Source: JADFRG01 sp048054495 (GTDB lineage Bacteria > Chloroflexota > Anaerolineae > Anaerolineales > E44-bin32). Taken from it: DNA of 26,124 nt. The translations under genes were made by a program, and so were the position numbers. Location: NCBI GenBank assembly GCA_048054495.1, contig JBGMQN010000056.1, positions 1 to 26,124 of the forward strand. The letters are read 5' to 3'. Below the pieces are notes generated by a model that searched no databases, was not told where the DNA came from, and saw nothing but the letters and a program-made list of their open reading frames with translations. Within the stretch, counting starts at the first letter, position 1. The number at the start of each line of letters is the position of its first letter. Of this stretch, positions 1-7,623 are shown one piece after another.

Positions 1-2
1 TC

Positions 3-179
3 GAGACGCCTGACGGTGAGCCCGGCCTGAACTACCTCTGCGCGGGCTACAAACAGTTCTTCAACCACGTTGAGCGGCCGATGAAGATGATGGCCAACCT
101 GCTGCGCCAGGGCGGCGCGCCGGCGGGGATTATGGCGTGGTATAGGAAAGAGGATGCGGAGCGGGACGTGACCAGCTAG
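3..179 (+). CDS. Anaerobic sulfatase maturase, C-terminal fragment (cut by window edge)
   Basis: The open frame enters from the left edge and ends with TAG at 177-179, leaving 58 residues. They begin ETPDGEPGLNYLCAGY, which is nearly the same as residues 367-381 of the complete maturase at 20708-22138 (TPDGEPGLNYLCAGY). This is the last cysteine-bearing segment of the SPASM-type iron-sulfur domain in radical-SAM sulfatase-maturating enzymes. The family converts an active-site Cys or Ser of sulfatases to formylglycine without oxygen. This copy stops soon after the shared region (ending RDVTS) and lacks the SEC-C tail of the other copy, so the two are paralogs rather than duplicates. It points rightwards, so the rest of the gene, and probably more sulfatase genes, lie outside the window. 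Confidence 0.85.
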   Translation, partial: ETPDGEPGLNYLCAGYKQFFNHVERPMKMMANLLRQGGAPAGIMAWYRKEDAERDVTS

Positions 180-252
180 CTCCTGCTAGTTCGTCAATGT
201 GTCTGAACTGGGGGGGGGCGCGGCGGCGGCCCTTTTTGATTCGAGTAAAAAG

Positions 253-684
253 CTAGGCAGGAATAAGCTCTAGCGCCGCGGCTCCGCCCTCAACCCTATC
301 TGCGGGGAGACGCTGATCGAGGGTTGCCAGCACGCCCTTCATGTGAATGGCCAATCCCAACAAATAGACATCCGTTACGTGCGAGTGCGAAATAACGATG
401 TCAGATCTCAAGATGCCTCGGATGCTGATGTCCTGTGTCCAAAACCGGTGGCCCTCAGCCTGGCAGAGGCGGTCTAGCAACCCCAGTGCGGCGGACACAT
501 CACCCGGGCGATTCGGATAGCTGGGGTGGCTGGCGATGCGAACGAATCCATTCTCAGTCAGCGGGCAAGTGGCCCAAGCCTGCGCCCCCCTGTCGGCAAA
601 CCAGGTGTGCGCCGCCTCGTGGTGAACGTGCATCGGGTCACCTAAAGCGAGCAGCACGTTGACATCCAGGAGGTAGGTCGACAC
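253..684 (-). CDS. vapC: PIN-domain ribonuclease toxin, VapC family
   Basis: This 143-residue protein has the acidic residues of a PIN nuclease: D7 in LLDVNVLLAL, E44 in TENGFVRI, D105 in HVTDVYLLGLA and D123 in LATLDQRL. PIN toxins of this group are Mg-dependent endoribonucleases that cleave tRNA or rRNA and are held inactive by a partner antitoxin. The start is GTG at 684-682 and overlaps the antitoxin stop codon TAG (686-684) by one base, so the two genes are translationally coupled in the usual antitoxin-first order. Length is normal for the family and no catalytic residue is missing. The RNA target cannot be read from sequence. Confidence 0.9.
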   Translation of the reverse strand: MSTYLLDVNVLLALGDPMHVHHEAAHTWFADRGAQAWATCPLTENGFVRIASHPSYPNRPGDVSAALGLLDRLCQAEGHRFWTQDISIRGILRSDIVISHSHVTDVYLLGLAIHMKGVLATLDQRLPADRVEGGAAALELIPA

Positions 685-908
685 TAATCCTCGTCCCTAA
701 GGCGGTTGACAAGCTCCAGGGTCACGATCCTCGCCCCAGGCTGAATAGGGAAGAGTGGGATGCCATGCCTGTACTCCCCCTCTGATTTGCGCGTTAACGC
801 CTGACGTGCCAGATCCGAAATCACCTTCCCGAGGCTCACCTTTCGCTTTCTGGCCAATTCCTTTGCTGCCATGTGAATATCGTCTTCAATATCCAAAGTT
901 GTACGCAT
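684..908 (-). CDS. vapB: Antitoxin of the VapBC pair, ribbon-helix-helix type
   Basis: This 74-residue protein begins MRTTLDIEDD, a typical beta-strand start of ribbon-helix-helix antitoxins, followed by helices holding many Lys and Arg residues (AAKELARKRKVSLGKVISDLARQAL). The C-terminal part (from about residue 45) would wrap the toxin. I chose the ATG at 908 rather than the one at 923: AGGAG lies about seven bases upstream of 908, whereas the upstream ATG has no ribosome binding site and adds only five residues. By family precedent it neutralises the PIN toxin and represses its own promoter; the inverted repeat at 943-980 is a good operator candidate. Confidence 0.8.
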   Translation of the reverse strand: MRTTLDIEDDIHMAAKELARKRKVSLGKVISDLARQALTRKSEGEYRHGIPLFPIQPGARIVTLELVNRLRDED

Positions 909-942
909 CGCGATCTCCTGCATTGTGAATGAATACTAAATG

Positions 943-980
943 CATCTGATGATATATGCTAATGCATCAAACATCAGATG
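943..980. promoter_or_regulatory. Candidate operator of the toxin-antitoxin operon (inverted repeat)
   Basis: Perfect 9-base inverted arms CATCTGATG (943-951) and CATCAGATG (972-980) are separated by 20 bases and flank the predicted -10 element. The position, about 35 bases upstream of the antitoxin start, fits autorepression by a ribbon-helix-helix dimer pair. Binding itself is inferred. Confidence 0.55.
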
Positions 981-984
981 TCAA
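956..984 (-). promoter_or_regulatory. Candidate sigma-70-like promoter of the toxin-antitoxin operon
   Basis: On the minus strand TTGACA (984-979) is followed after exactly 17 bases by TAGCAT (961-956). The -35 matches the consensus fully and the -10 matches four of six positions. The distance to the ATG at 908 is suitable. The element is interleaved with the inverted repeat at 943-980. Confidence 0.55.
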
Positions 985-1121
985 CGGTCTTGTCATGCGG
1001 CATATTGGGGCTTCCCAAAGCTCACAGAGACCGAACGCTTATGTACTTCCAAACTCAGGGCAGTTTGCAGAAAGGTAGAGGGTGGGACCTCGAGATAGAA
1101 GTGGGCCCTCTCGAAATCGAA

Positions 1122-1152
1122 AAGAGCGGCGATCATCTAGATCGCCGCTCTT
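1122..1152 (-). terminator. Intrinsic terminator after the META/SH3 lipoprotein gene
   Basis: A perfect 13-bp stem, AAGAGCGGCGATC paired with GATCGCCGCTCTT, encloses a 5-base loop. Read on the minus strand it is followed by TTTTCGATTT. It begins 22 bases after the stop codon of the gene ending at 1174. Confidence 0.85.
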
Positions 1153-1173
1153 GAAGTCTTGTTACAGCCAAGC

Positions 1174-2487
1174 CTACGGGGTGCGGTACACCGGGGTGTA
1201 GGCCGACGGGATGTCGCACTTGGAACATGTGTTTGAATCCACGTTGATCCAGCCATAGCCGACGGCCGCGGTCTGGGTCGGCAGGTTGACCACCCAGAAC
1301 TTGTTGTCGGCGCTGACGCCGATGATGCCCATCGTCGTGCCGAATTCCACGTCCATGATCTTGTCATAGCTGCTTCCAGGGCCAGTACGAACCGCCCCCC
1401 GCTCGGCCGTGATCCGTAGGGCGGCCTGGCTGCCACCAGAGGCGGTCGGCCGAGCTTCGACATCCAGCGTTGGTGCGTTGGCAGCGGGAACACCGTCCGT
1501 GTTGCTGGCCTGTAGATATCGGCCGTCGATCCAGCCATCGCCGGTTGGGCTATAGCTCGTGGGAAGCTGAATTCGCCAAAAGCTGCCCGACTGGCCGGTG
1601 ATAACCACATCTGCGCCGATCGAAGTCAGACCCCAGATCTGATAGGCGTTGCCCGGTCCGGTCATCACTTCCGCGGTCTGGAACACTTTACCCTGCGGCT
1701 GGCCCGCCTCGGGAGGCGTGACGTAGATAGTCGGGTTTAGCAGGGGCGGCGTGATCACCGGGATCTCGAGGTTGTCTGGATTCGAAATTGAGCTTACCGA
1801 CTTCAACACCCAACCCTGCTCGTAGTATGGATTGTCTTCCGGGAACGGAACGACCCAGTACAGGTCGTCCGGACTTTGACCGATGACCTCGCCCTGATCA
1901 CCCGCAGAGGCCCAGTACGAAATCCGGAACTGTGTACCCGGTCCGGTTCGTACTTGTACGTTGACATCTGCGATGATGTCGACCCCGCCCGGTTCCTCGG
2001 GCAGATCGATGAAGTCGTTGGCTTCGATGTACTGCAGGCGGGCGGCATCGGCTACGTCGAGCGCCATGCCGTATTCGCTCATGGCGTAGGAAGTGACCGC
2101 TCCCAACGCGGTCATATAGAGGTTGTCACCGGAGTCTTCCCCACAGAAGGCCAGCGTTGCGGGGCCAAGAGTGATTGTCAAGTTGGAGCCCGAGACCGTG
2201 TAGTTAGCCCCGACGTTGTTGCAATCCGCTCGAATGGCGGCCGTGCCATCGGCAGCGAATTGAATGGTGTAGTTCGGTGGTTGCGGGATGACGGACTGCG
2301 CGGCGGGCTCGCTCTCCAGCACGCTGTGCAGCTGCCACTCAACGCCCAGCATCTTGGTTGGCAGCGTATCTGCCCCCGGGGAAGTCGCCGTGACGACGAT
2401 CACTTCGGGTGTCGGCGTCTCCGTTGAACAAGCCGCAAGTGCCAACGTGAACGCCACGGCTGCAACCATTAGAATTTTCAATCGCAT
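1174..2487 (-). CDS. Lipoprotein with META domain and three SH3b domains
   Basis: This 437-residue protein has an N-terminal lipoprotein signal with lipobox LAAC (C20), then a Thr/Pro/Val linker. Residues about 45-153 match the META (HslJ-like) fold pattern (VEWQL, the DCN turn, a later FC). Three bacterial SH3-like (SH3b) repeats follow at about 172-232, 266-327 and 356-418, two with the RTGPG hallmark and one with MTGPG. SH3b repeats usually bind cell-wall or extracellular ligands, so a surface role is inferred; no enzyme motif is seen. The start is well supported by GAAGGAGAAGTGAC just upstream of ATG. It lies 42 bases downstream of the gene ending at 2530, with no terminator between them, so the two probably form an operon closed by the hairpin at 1122-1152. 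Confidence 0.85.
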   Translation of the reverse strand: MRLKILMVAAVAFTLALAACSTETPTPEVIVVTATSPGADTLPTKMLGVEWQLHSVLESEPAAQSVIPQPPNYTIQFAADGTAAIRADCNNVGANYTVSGSNLTITLGPATLAFCGEDSGDNLYMTALGAVTSYAMSEYGMALDVADAARLQYIEANDFIDLPEEPGGVDIIADVNVQVRTGPGTQFRISYWASAGDQGEVIGQSPDDLYWVVPFPEDNPYYEQGWVLKSVSSISNPDNLEIPVITPPLLNPTIYVTPPEAGQPQGKVFQTAEVMTGPGNAYQIWGLTSIGADVVITGQSGSFWRIQLPTSYSPTGDGWIDGRYLQASNTDGVPAANAPTLDVEARPTASGGSQAALRITAERGAVRTGPGSSYDKIMDVEFGTTMGIIGVSADNKFWVVNLPTQTAAVGYGWINVDSNTCSKCDIPSAYTPVYRTP

Positions 2488-2529
2488 GTCACTTCTCCTT
2501 CTCTCGGAGCGATTCTCGCTCCTGCTTTC

Positions 2530-4197
2530 CTAGACCGGCTCGACGTCCACATCCACGACGGATGGATTGTCGCTGGTAATCACGTCATAGGCCGAGGTAT
2601 TGATGAAGATCAGGTTGCCGGCCTCGTCCGTGATGCGGGCCGAGATGCTGTAGGTGTTGCGGGTGTCGATCGCGGTCGGATCGTAGCTGACCGAAAACGG
2701 AACCGGGAGCACCGAGAAGTCGGTGATCACGGTCTCGCCGATAACCTTAGCCGCGACGTCTTGCAGCGACGTATCCTGCAGCTGCACGGTCAGCGTCCAA
2801 CCGGATCCCGGCTCGATTTGCTGCATGAATCCGATCGTCCCCATGACCACCGAGTCGTACACTAGGGTAACCGGCGAAGCCGATCCGAACATCTGCAGCC
2901 CGCTCGAGTCCATCTGGTAGGCCTCCACGTTCTGCAGCTCGGTCAGGTACTGGTTCTCCTGATCCATGAGGTCCGGGGGCTCCGGGCAAGCCTTGCGGGT
3001 GGTGGCCATCGGTCCGAAGCTGATTGACGAGCCCGAGAGCTCATACGTGCCGCTGTAGGCGTTGCACCCCGCGGAACCGCTTGCGGCGCCGTCGGTTAGA
3101 TCCATGGTGATGGTGGATTCGGGGACGAGCGCGTTGCCTCCCAGCGAAGTGAGCGACCACAGAAGGTCCTCGATACCGGCGCTGGTGTCCGGCGGCGGCT
3201 CGACGGTAGGCTCAGGGGCTTCCGCTTCAGCGTACTGAACCGAAACTCTGTCCTCGGCATCGACACTGCCGTCTTTGGGCGAGGTCGCGAATGCGCGAAT
3301 CGATCCGATCTCGCCGTTTCCAGCAGGAATGCGAACGTCGATCGACCAGGTTCCGGCGCCGCCCACATCCTCAGTTTTCATGGTGGTTGGCTCCTGAACG
3401 ATCACGTCGCCGCTTGAATCAACAGCCTGTACCACAACGTTGTTCTCAAACAAGCCGCGCCCAGTTCCTGATACGGTGACCGGCCGCGAAGTGTCGAGTA
3501 CCGCGCCGGCTTTCGGCTCATCGATCTTGATCTCGCTTCCGGCCTCGAGCGGCTCACCGTAGGTCACTTCCACGCTGGCCGATGCTGTAATGCTCCCGTC
3601 TACCGGTGATGTCGAAGAGGCAAAGATCAGGCCAGTGGTTCCCGGCTTGATCGGAATGACCATATCCACCGACCAATTTCCCGTTCCGCCCGGTTCGCTC
3701 GCATCCACTGTTGTGGGTTCCTGCGCGAGTATGTTGCCTTCCGTATCCATTGCCTGAACGACCAGGCTGTTCTCAAACAAGCCACTCGCCTGGCCACGGA
3801 TCGGTACGCTCTCGGGTACCGGGAGTACCGCTCCCTGGCCGGGCTGGACAATCGTAATAAAGGCGTTTGCTCCGCCGGGGGGCTCTGTAGGGGCTATCTC
3901 ATCTTGTGCGAGCGCGCCTGCCAGAGCGGCTATGACCGCGCCGAATAACAGCACCCCCAGGGCGCCAAGACCTATGAGCAGCCAGGGGCTCCTCTCTTTT
4001 GGCTCCTTGGGCTCGCTAGAGTCTTCATCTTCAGGTCCATCTGAGCCAGGAGGTCCTTCATCGCTCGGAGGCCCTTCGCCGGTTCCCGCTTCGGCCTCAT
4101 CCGCTCCACTTGAAGCGAGTTCATCGGCTCCCATATCCTCGGAACCAGCCTCTTCAGAGCTCTCCGGTATCGGATCCATATTCTCTTCGTGGTCCAT
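2530..4197 (-). CDS. Membrane-anchored multidomain protein: two Gmad2, META and YbaY-like domains
   Basis: This 555-residue protein starts with a very acidic Ser/Glu/Pro-rich stretch (1-70), followed by one transmembrane helix (about 72-97). Outside the membrane come two tandem immunoglobulin-like Gmad2 repeats (about 113-214 and 223-322, both containing GLFEN..VVQA and QEPTT), then a META domain (about 341-447) and a YbaY/YscW-like domain (about 451-545, with LTVQLQDTSLQDV and SYDPTAIDTRNTYS). These modules occur in envelope lipoproteins and spore-germination or secretion accessory proteins. No catalytic site is visible, so a structural or binding role is inferred. The ATG at 4197 is preceded by AGGAGG at good spacing. 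It is upstream of, and probably co-transcribed with, the lipoprotein at 1174-2487. Confidence 0.8.
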   Translation of the reverse strand: MDHEENMDPIPESSEEAGSEDMGADELASSGADEAEAGTGEGPPSDEGPPGSDGPEDEDSSEPKEPKERSPWLLIGLGALGVLLFGAVIAALAGALAQDEIAPTEPPGGANAFITIVQPGQGAVLPVPESVPIRGQASGLFENSLVVQAMDTEGNILAQEPTTVDASEPGGTGNWSVDMVIPIKPGTTGLIFASSTSPVDGSITASASVEVTYGEPLEAGSEIKIDEPKAGAVLDTSRPVTVSGTGRGLFENNVVVQAVDSSGDVIVQEPTTMKTEDVGGAGTWSIDVRIPAGNGEIGSIRAFATSPKDGSVDAEDRVSVQYAEAEAPEPTVEPPPDTSAGIEDLLWSLTSLGGNALVPESTITMDLTDGAASGSAGCNAYSGTYELSGSSISFGPMATTRKACPEPPDLMDQENQYLTELQNVEAYQMDSSGLQMFGSASPVTLVYDSVVMGTIGFMQQIEPGSGWTLTVQLQDTSLQDVAAKVIGETVITDFSVLPVPFSVSYDPTAIDTRNTYSISARITDEAGNLIFINTSAYDVITSDNPSVVDVDVEPV

Positions 4198-4367
4198 CTA
4201 TTCCTCCTACGCCTGCGGATCGCCTGCCAAACTGCACCGCGGCTGCGAGCCTTAAAAGCACTTCACTATAATCGAGTGCCGGCGTCATCACCCTCCGCAA
4301 ATATGCGTAAATCAGGTAATCGCCTCACTGACCGCCCAGAGGGCATGATTCTGGGTCACTAACGCAA

Positions 4368-4403
4368 TGCGCGCCCCGTACCGCTTGAGAGACGGGGCGC
4401 GCA
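4368..4403 (-). terminator. Hairpin terminator after the SH3/NBR1-Ig lipoprotein gene
   Basis: A perfect 12-bp stem, TGCGCGCCCCGT with ACGGGGCGCGCA, has a 12-base loop and starts 10 bases past the stop codon at 4414. The T-tract on the minus strand is weak (TTGCGTT), so termination may be partial. The rest of 4198-4413 shows no gene. Confidence 0.65.
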
Positions 4404-4413
4404 ACACATTCGA

Positions 4414-5772
4414 CTACGGGCTTACGCTGATGATGTTGTAGAACTGGCAGAAATTGGTGCTATTTTCGTTGATCGACCAGGTTTCGCCGTATTGGCCGGC
4501 GCTACTTGGAGCCTTCATCGGAACCACCACGCTGTATTTCTCGCCAGGTTTGACCGATGTCGAGAGATCAAGGAGATCTACAGAACTCAGGCGAACTCCG
4601 CCTGCTGCCGCTACGAAACCCACGTCGGTCGTGTTCTCATTCCAGGTCGTCGAGCCGACGTTTTGGAATGTCCAGGTCATGTCGAACGACTCCCCAGCTG
4701 CTACAAGCGTGCCGTCCGTCGGCGATTGCGAAATCAAAACGCAGGCCCTCGAGCCCGAGGGTGGTGGTGCCACATCTGGAGGAGGCGGTGCTTCAACAAC
4801 CGGCACATTCTCAGTGTTTTCGGTCACGACATACCCCACATTCACCCAGGCCAGGCCGGAAGACGTGTATGAGGTTCCAACGATCACCTGCCACCACTGG
4901 CTATCGGCGCTCTTTCCGCTTACGCCGGCTGAGCCGCCAGGCTGAGCGAGCGCAATTGCCGGGTAGTTTGTGCTCGGACCGGTACGGACGTTGACATAGT
5001 CGACCGCGGTCGCCTTAGGATCGCCCGGAGCCACTTCCGGCGGTGCGACCCGTTCGGGGATGGGCGGGGCCTCAACGACAGTTAGATCTTCCAGACTAAC
5101 ATTTTCAGTCTCCACGAGGCTGGACCTGACCCAACCGTGACCCTTACCAACTACTGAAGGATCGAGACGTACGGTGAACCACTGTAGGGTTTCATCGACG
5201 CCAAACACCGCGCCCCTTGCGCCCTTCTCGGCCGTACCGTACGCCGGGTACTGCTCGCCAGGACCCGTTCTTACATACAAGGACTCCTGAGCAACCACCG
5301 CCGCTTCGCCTGGAGCAGGTGGCGCAAAGCTCGTTGAAGGTGGAGGGGGCGGCGGTTCTATAACCGGCAGATCGCCGGCGTTGCGGATGTCCGCAAACTG
5401 GGCATCCACCCAACCGGTGCCAGACGAGGCCACGGTCACCACCACCGCGTAATGCGTGCCAGAGGCATTTTTGCCGGCCAGCGTAGCAGCCTGCCCGCCG
5501 GACATGAAGGCATAGACCGGGTAGTTGGTCCCTGGCCCGCTTCGCACCGGTGCGTTGACCTTAGCGATCAGCGTCGGATCTCCGGAACCCGGAGTCGGCG
5601 CGATCGGCACCGCGGTCGGAATGTCGGCCGGCGGCTCGGTGGCAGCGGGCGCCTCGGTCACCACCACAACAGTCTGCTCGGGCGTTGCCGATGAGCATGC
5701 GGCCAGGGCAAATACTCCAGCAGCCAGTATCGTGGTTGCTAATAATCGCTTTCTTTCCACTCTCAAATTCAT
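4414..5772 (-). CDS. Lipoprotein with three SH3b domains and a C-terminal NBR1-type Ig domain
   Basis: I start this 452-residue protein at the ATG at 5772 (MNLRVERKRL), because this gives a proper lipoprotein signal with lipobox ALAAC (C26) and has GAGG about 11 bases upstream; the open frame runs 15 codons further without improving it. After a Pro/Thr-rich spacer come SH3b repeats at about 67-128, 157-221 and 252-317, with R[ST]GP[GS] signatures, joined by Pro-rich hinges. Residues about 345-450 match the NBR1-like Ig domain (FDMTWTFQNVGSTTW, then PGEKYSVVVPMKAPSSAGQY). Such lipoproteins are common in Chloroflexota; ligand binding at the cell surface is inferred. It forms its own transcription unit ahead of the 4197-1174 pair. 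Confidence 0.85.
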   Translation of the reverse strand: MNLRVERKRLLATTILAAGVFALAACSSATPEQTVVVVTEAPAATEPPADIPTAVPIAPTPGSGDPTLIAKVNAPVRSGPGTNYPVYAFMSGGQAATLAGKNASGTHYAVVVTVASSGTGWVDAQFADIRNAGDLPVIEPPPPPPSTSFAPPAPGEAAVVAQESLYVRTGPGEQYPAYGTAEKGARGAVFGVDETLQWFTVRLDPSVVGKGHGWVRSSLVETENVSLEDLTVVEAPPIPERVAPPEVAPGDPKATAVDYVNVRTGPSTNYPAIALAQPGGSAGVSGKSADSQWWQVIVGTSYTSSGLAWVNVGYVVTENTENVPVVEAPPPPDVAPPPSGSRACVLISQSPTDGTLVAAGESFDMTWTFQNVGSTTWNENTTDVGFVAAAGGVRLSSVDLLDLSTSVKPGEKYSVVVPMKAPSSAGQYGETWSINENSTNFCQFYNIISVSP

Positions 5773-5849
5773 ATCCGTGATTACCTCATTCGCTGTGTAA
5801 TGGGGCGTCGCTCCCAAAGGGCACGACGGGCCCGAGAATCCAAGGCAGG

Positions 5850-5855
5850 ATTATA
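5850..5855 (-). promoter_or_regulatory. Possible -10 element for the SH3/NBR1-Ig gene
   Basis: The minus strand reads TATAAT, a perfect -10 hexamer, 78 bases upstream of the ATG at 5772. No convincing -35 element stands 16-18 bases further upstream, so this is a weak prediction. Confidence 0.3.
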
Positions 5856-5888
5856 CCCAGCCAAGGATAAATTGGACGCTTGCTGCGA

Positions 5889-5969
5889 CATGTCATCGCG
5901 AGCGCAGCGAAGCGATCTCCCTCTGGGTGTTGGGGATTGTTTCGTCGCTTCGCTCCTCGCAATGACATG
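5889..5969. repeat. Imperfect palindromic dispersed repeat (CATGTCAT..GCGAG family)
   Basis: The ends CATGTCATCGCGAG (5889-5902) and CTCGCAATGACATG (5956-5969) are inverted copies with one mismatch. Inside, AGCGAAGCGA faces TCGTCGCTTCGCT. Sequences of this type, with GTCATTGCGAGGAGCGAAGCG ends, are scattered through intergenic regions of many bacterial genomes and often give rise to false small proteins. It lies between the start of the 5772 gene and the end of the carrier gene at 6035, so it could fold in transcripts from either. Mobility by a transposase is not shown here. Confidence 0.8.
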
Positions 5970-6034
5970 ATGCTGCTGGACGCTTGGTCTGAGCGGCGAC
6001 AATCACAGGTTGGCTCAGCCATACCGGGAGCTGG

Positions 6035-6880
6035 CTACGCCGTGCCTTCGCTTCGCTTGCCCAGCTCTCCCGCGGCGGGGAAAAGCAGCAAAAAACCGAT
6101 CACAGAGAAAACCAGAAGGTAGGTGATCACATCAGCGTCGAAACTCTGCGCGGCCACGACGAGCGCCGCGGAGATGTTCCGCTGCCCCGTACCCAGCGCC
6201 ATCACACTCTTGATGCTTCGATCCGAGCCACCGAGCAGGTAGCCTATGAAGAAAGCCACGGCTACAAAGACGGCCGCGGCGAGAAGCCCCTTGGATCCGA
6301 CCAGCGCGATCATGCTGTCGAAGTTCAGCACCACCCCCAGGACGATCAATACCAGGATGGCGAGGTTTGAAGCCGAAGCGAACGTGGGGCGGATTTTCTC
6401 CGCCGAATCCTCATAGCGTGCCTTGATGAAGAGCCCGATCGCTAGCGGTATGAGCATCAGGACGACCAGGGACTGAGCGATGTCCAGGGGGTTCACCTCC
6501 ACGCCAGTAAGCAAGAGCGGCAGCACGATTGGCATGAAGATGATCGTGACCACCATCAACAGCACCATCAGGCCCACCGAAAAAGCCGTGCTGCCTTTAC
6601 CCACCTCGACCAACTTTGGAAGGAAAGGTGCGCCAGCAGCCGTGGATAACAGGATCAAGCCGATGCTTATGGATTCATCCAAGGACAGGACGACGGTAAT
6701 GGCGTAGGCCATGATGGGGACCAATACGAAGTTCGCCACCAAAGCCAGGATGACGAGCCTGGTGTCCTTCAGCGGCTCGATGATCTGCTTCGTCGTGAGG
6801 CTCAACCCCATGCTCAGCATGCTGCTGATCACAAAGACCAGCACCGACAGTAGCGCAAGCGTTTCCAAGATTTCCGACAC
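6035..6880 (-). CDS. Bile acid:sodium symporter (BASS/SBF) family transporter
   Basis: This 281-residue, highly hydrophobic protein has about nine or ten membrane helices and family motifs: AAGAPFLPKL near residues 81-90 and GTGQRNISAALVVA near 230-243, which correspond to the crossing-helix region and sodium/substrate site of the SBF fold. Members import bile acids, but bacterial homologues also carry other organic anions, so the substrate is unknown. The start is GTG at 6880 with AAGGAGG ten bases upstream. It follows the unnamed membrane protein at 6949-7623 by 68 bases on the same strand; co-transcription is possible. Confidence 0.85.
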   Translation of the reverse strand: MSEILETLALLSVLVFVISSMLSMGLSLTTKQIIEPLKDTRLVILALVANFVLVPIMAYAITVVLSLDESISIGLILLSTAAGAPFLPKLVEVGKGSTAFSVGLMVLLMVVTIIFMPIVLPLLLTGVEVNPLDIAQSLVVLMLIPLAIGLFIKARYEDSAEKIRPTFASASNLAILVLIVLGVVLNFDSMIALVGSKGLLAAAVFVAVAFFIGYLLGGSDRSIKSVMALGTGQRNISAALVVAAQSFDADVITYLLVFSVIGFLLLFPAAGELGKRSEGTA

Positions 6881-6948
6881 TTTTCTATTTCCTCCTTAAT
6901 TAATGTGTCTTGATAGGTACTTCACGCCATATGCTGACGGCGTCCAAC

Positions 6949-7623
6949 CTAGCCAGGCTCTTCATTCGATCTACGATAGTTAAGGATCAGGAGGTAGACG
7001 CTAACAAGAAATACCCAGGCAGGGAATATCAATAGAGCTTCTCGTATGGCGCTTGCGAAAAATAAAAATCCCAGTGCGACGATGAAGGTGATGATGGTTA
7101 ACCAGCGCGGCATGACCTCCGCTTTTGTCCATACAGTTCCGATCGAGAGCATATACACACCCGCCATGCGGATAAAATAGTTTCCGGTGATTTGGCCCAT
7201 CAATGCAAAGCCAAAGATGAAAATATTGTTGTCAACCAGTACCTCAGCAGCCACGGCATAAGCGCCAAAAATCGCACCGATGGTAGCGGCCCAGATGAAC
7301 GACAAAACAATAAGTGCGATGGCACTTCCGAAGTAAATGGTCGCGAAGAACCGATCTTCTCGGTCTCCTATTCGTTCGCGAATAACGCCCGTAAACCACA
7401 GAAAAAAAATCCCAGCGAATGGTATTAACACAAGTACCAACGAAGCGGGATCGGACCATGTCTCCAACCAATCCCGATCAATAGCGGCCGGGGCGGCGGC
7501 AACCATATTCGACACCAGCAGTATGCTGATTGTTGTCAGGATCGAGTACAGAATTCCGGCGACCGCAGCCGAACGCGGTGATCTGAGTCTGCGTTGGATT
7601 AGTACTGCGATGTCTTCGGACAA
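6949..7623 (-). CDS. Conserved six-helix membrane protein of unknown function
   Basis: This 224-residue protein has about six hydrophobic segments. Residues such as FLWFTGVIRERIGDREDRFF and the C-terminal FPAWVFLVSVYLLILNYRR give it the look of an unnamed conserved family, but I cannot assign a function. The start is a TTG at 7623, supported by GGAAGG eight bases upstream; no closer ATG gives a sensible protein. It lies upstream of the BASS-family carrier on the same strand. No soluble domain, signal peptide or catalytic motif is visible. Confidence 0.75.
   Translation of the reverse strand: MSEDIAVLIQRRLRSPRSAAVAGILYSILTTISILLVSNMVAAAPAAIDRDWLETWSDPASLVLVLIPFAGIFFLWFTGVIRERIGDREDRFFATIYFGSAIALIVLSFIWAATIGAIFGAYAVAAEVLVDNNIFIFGFALMGQITGNYFIRMAGVYMLSIGTVWTKAEVMPRWLTIITFIVALGFLFFASAIREALLIFPAWVFLVSVYLLILNYRRSNEEPG

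Noticed and set aside
1876..2427. Plus-strand open frame of 183 codons
   Set aside because: It lies antisense to the META/SH3b lipoprotein gene, has no protein-like motifs, and the minus-strand gene has a signal peptide, domains and a ribosome binding site.
5781..6122. Several small open frames on both strands
   Set aside because: They are translations of the palindromic repeat at 5889-5969, which commonly yields false proteins.
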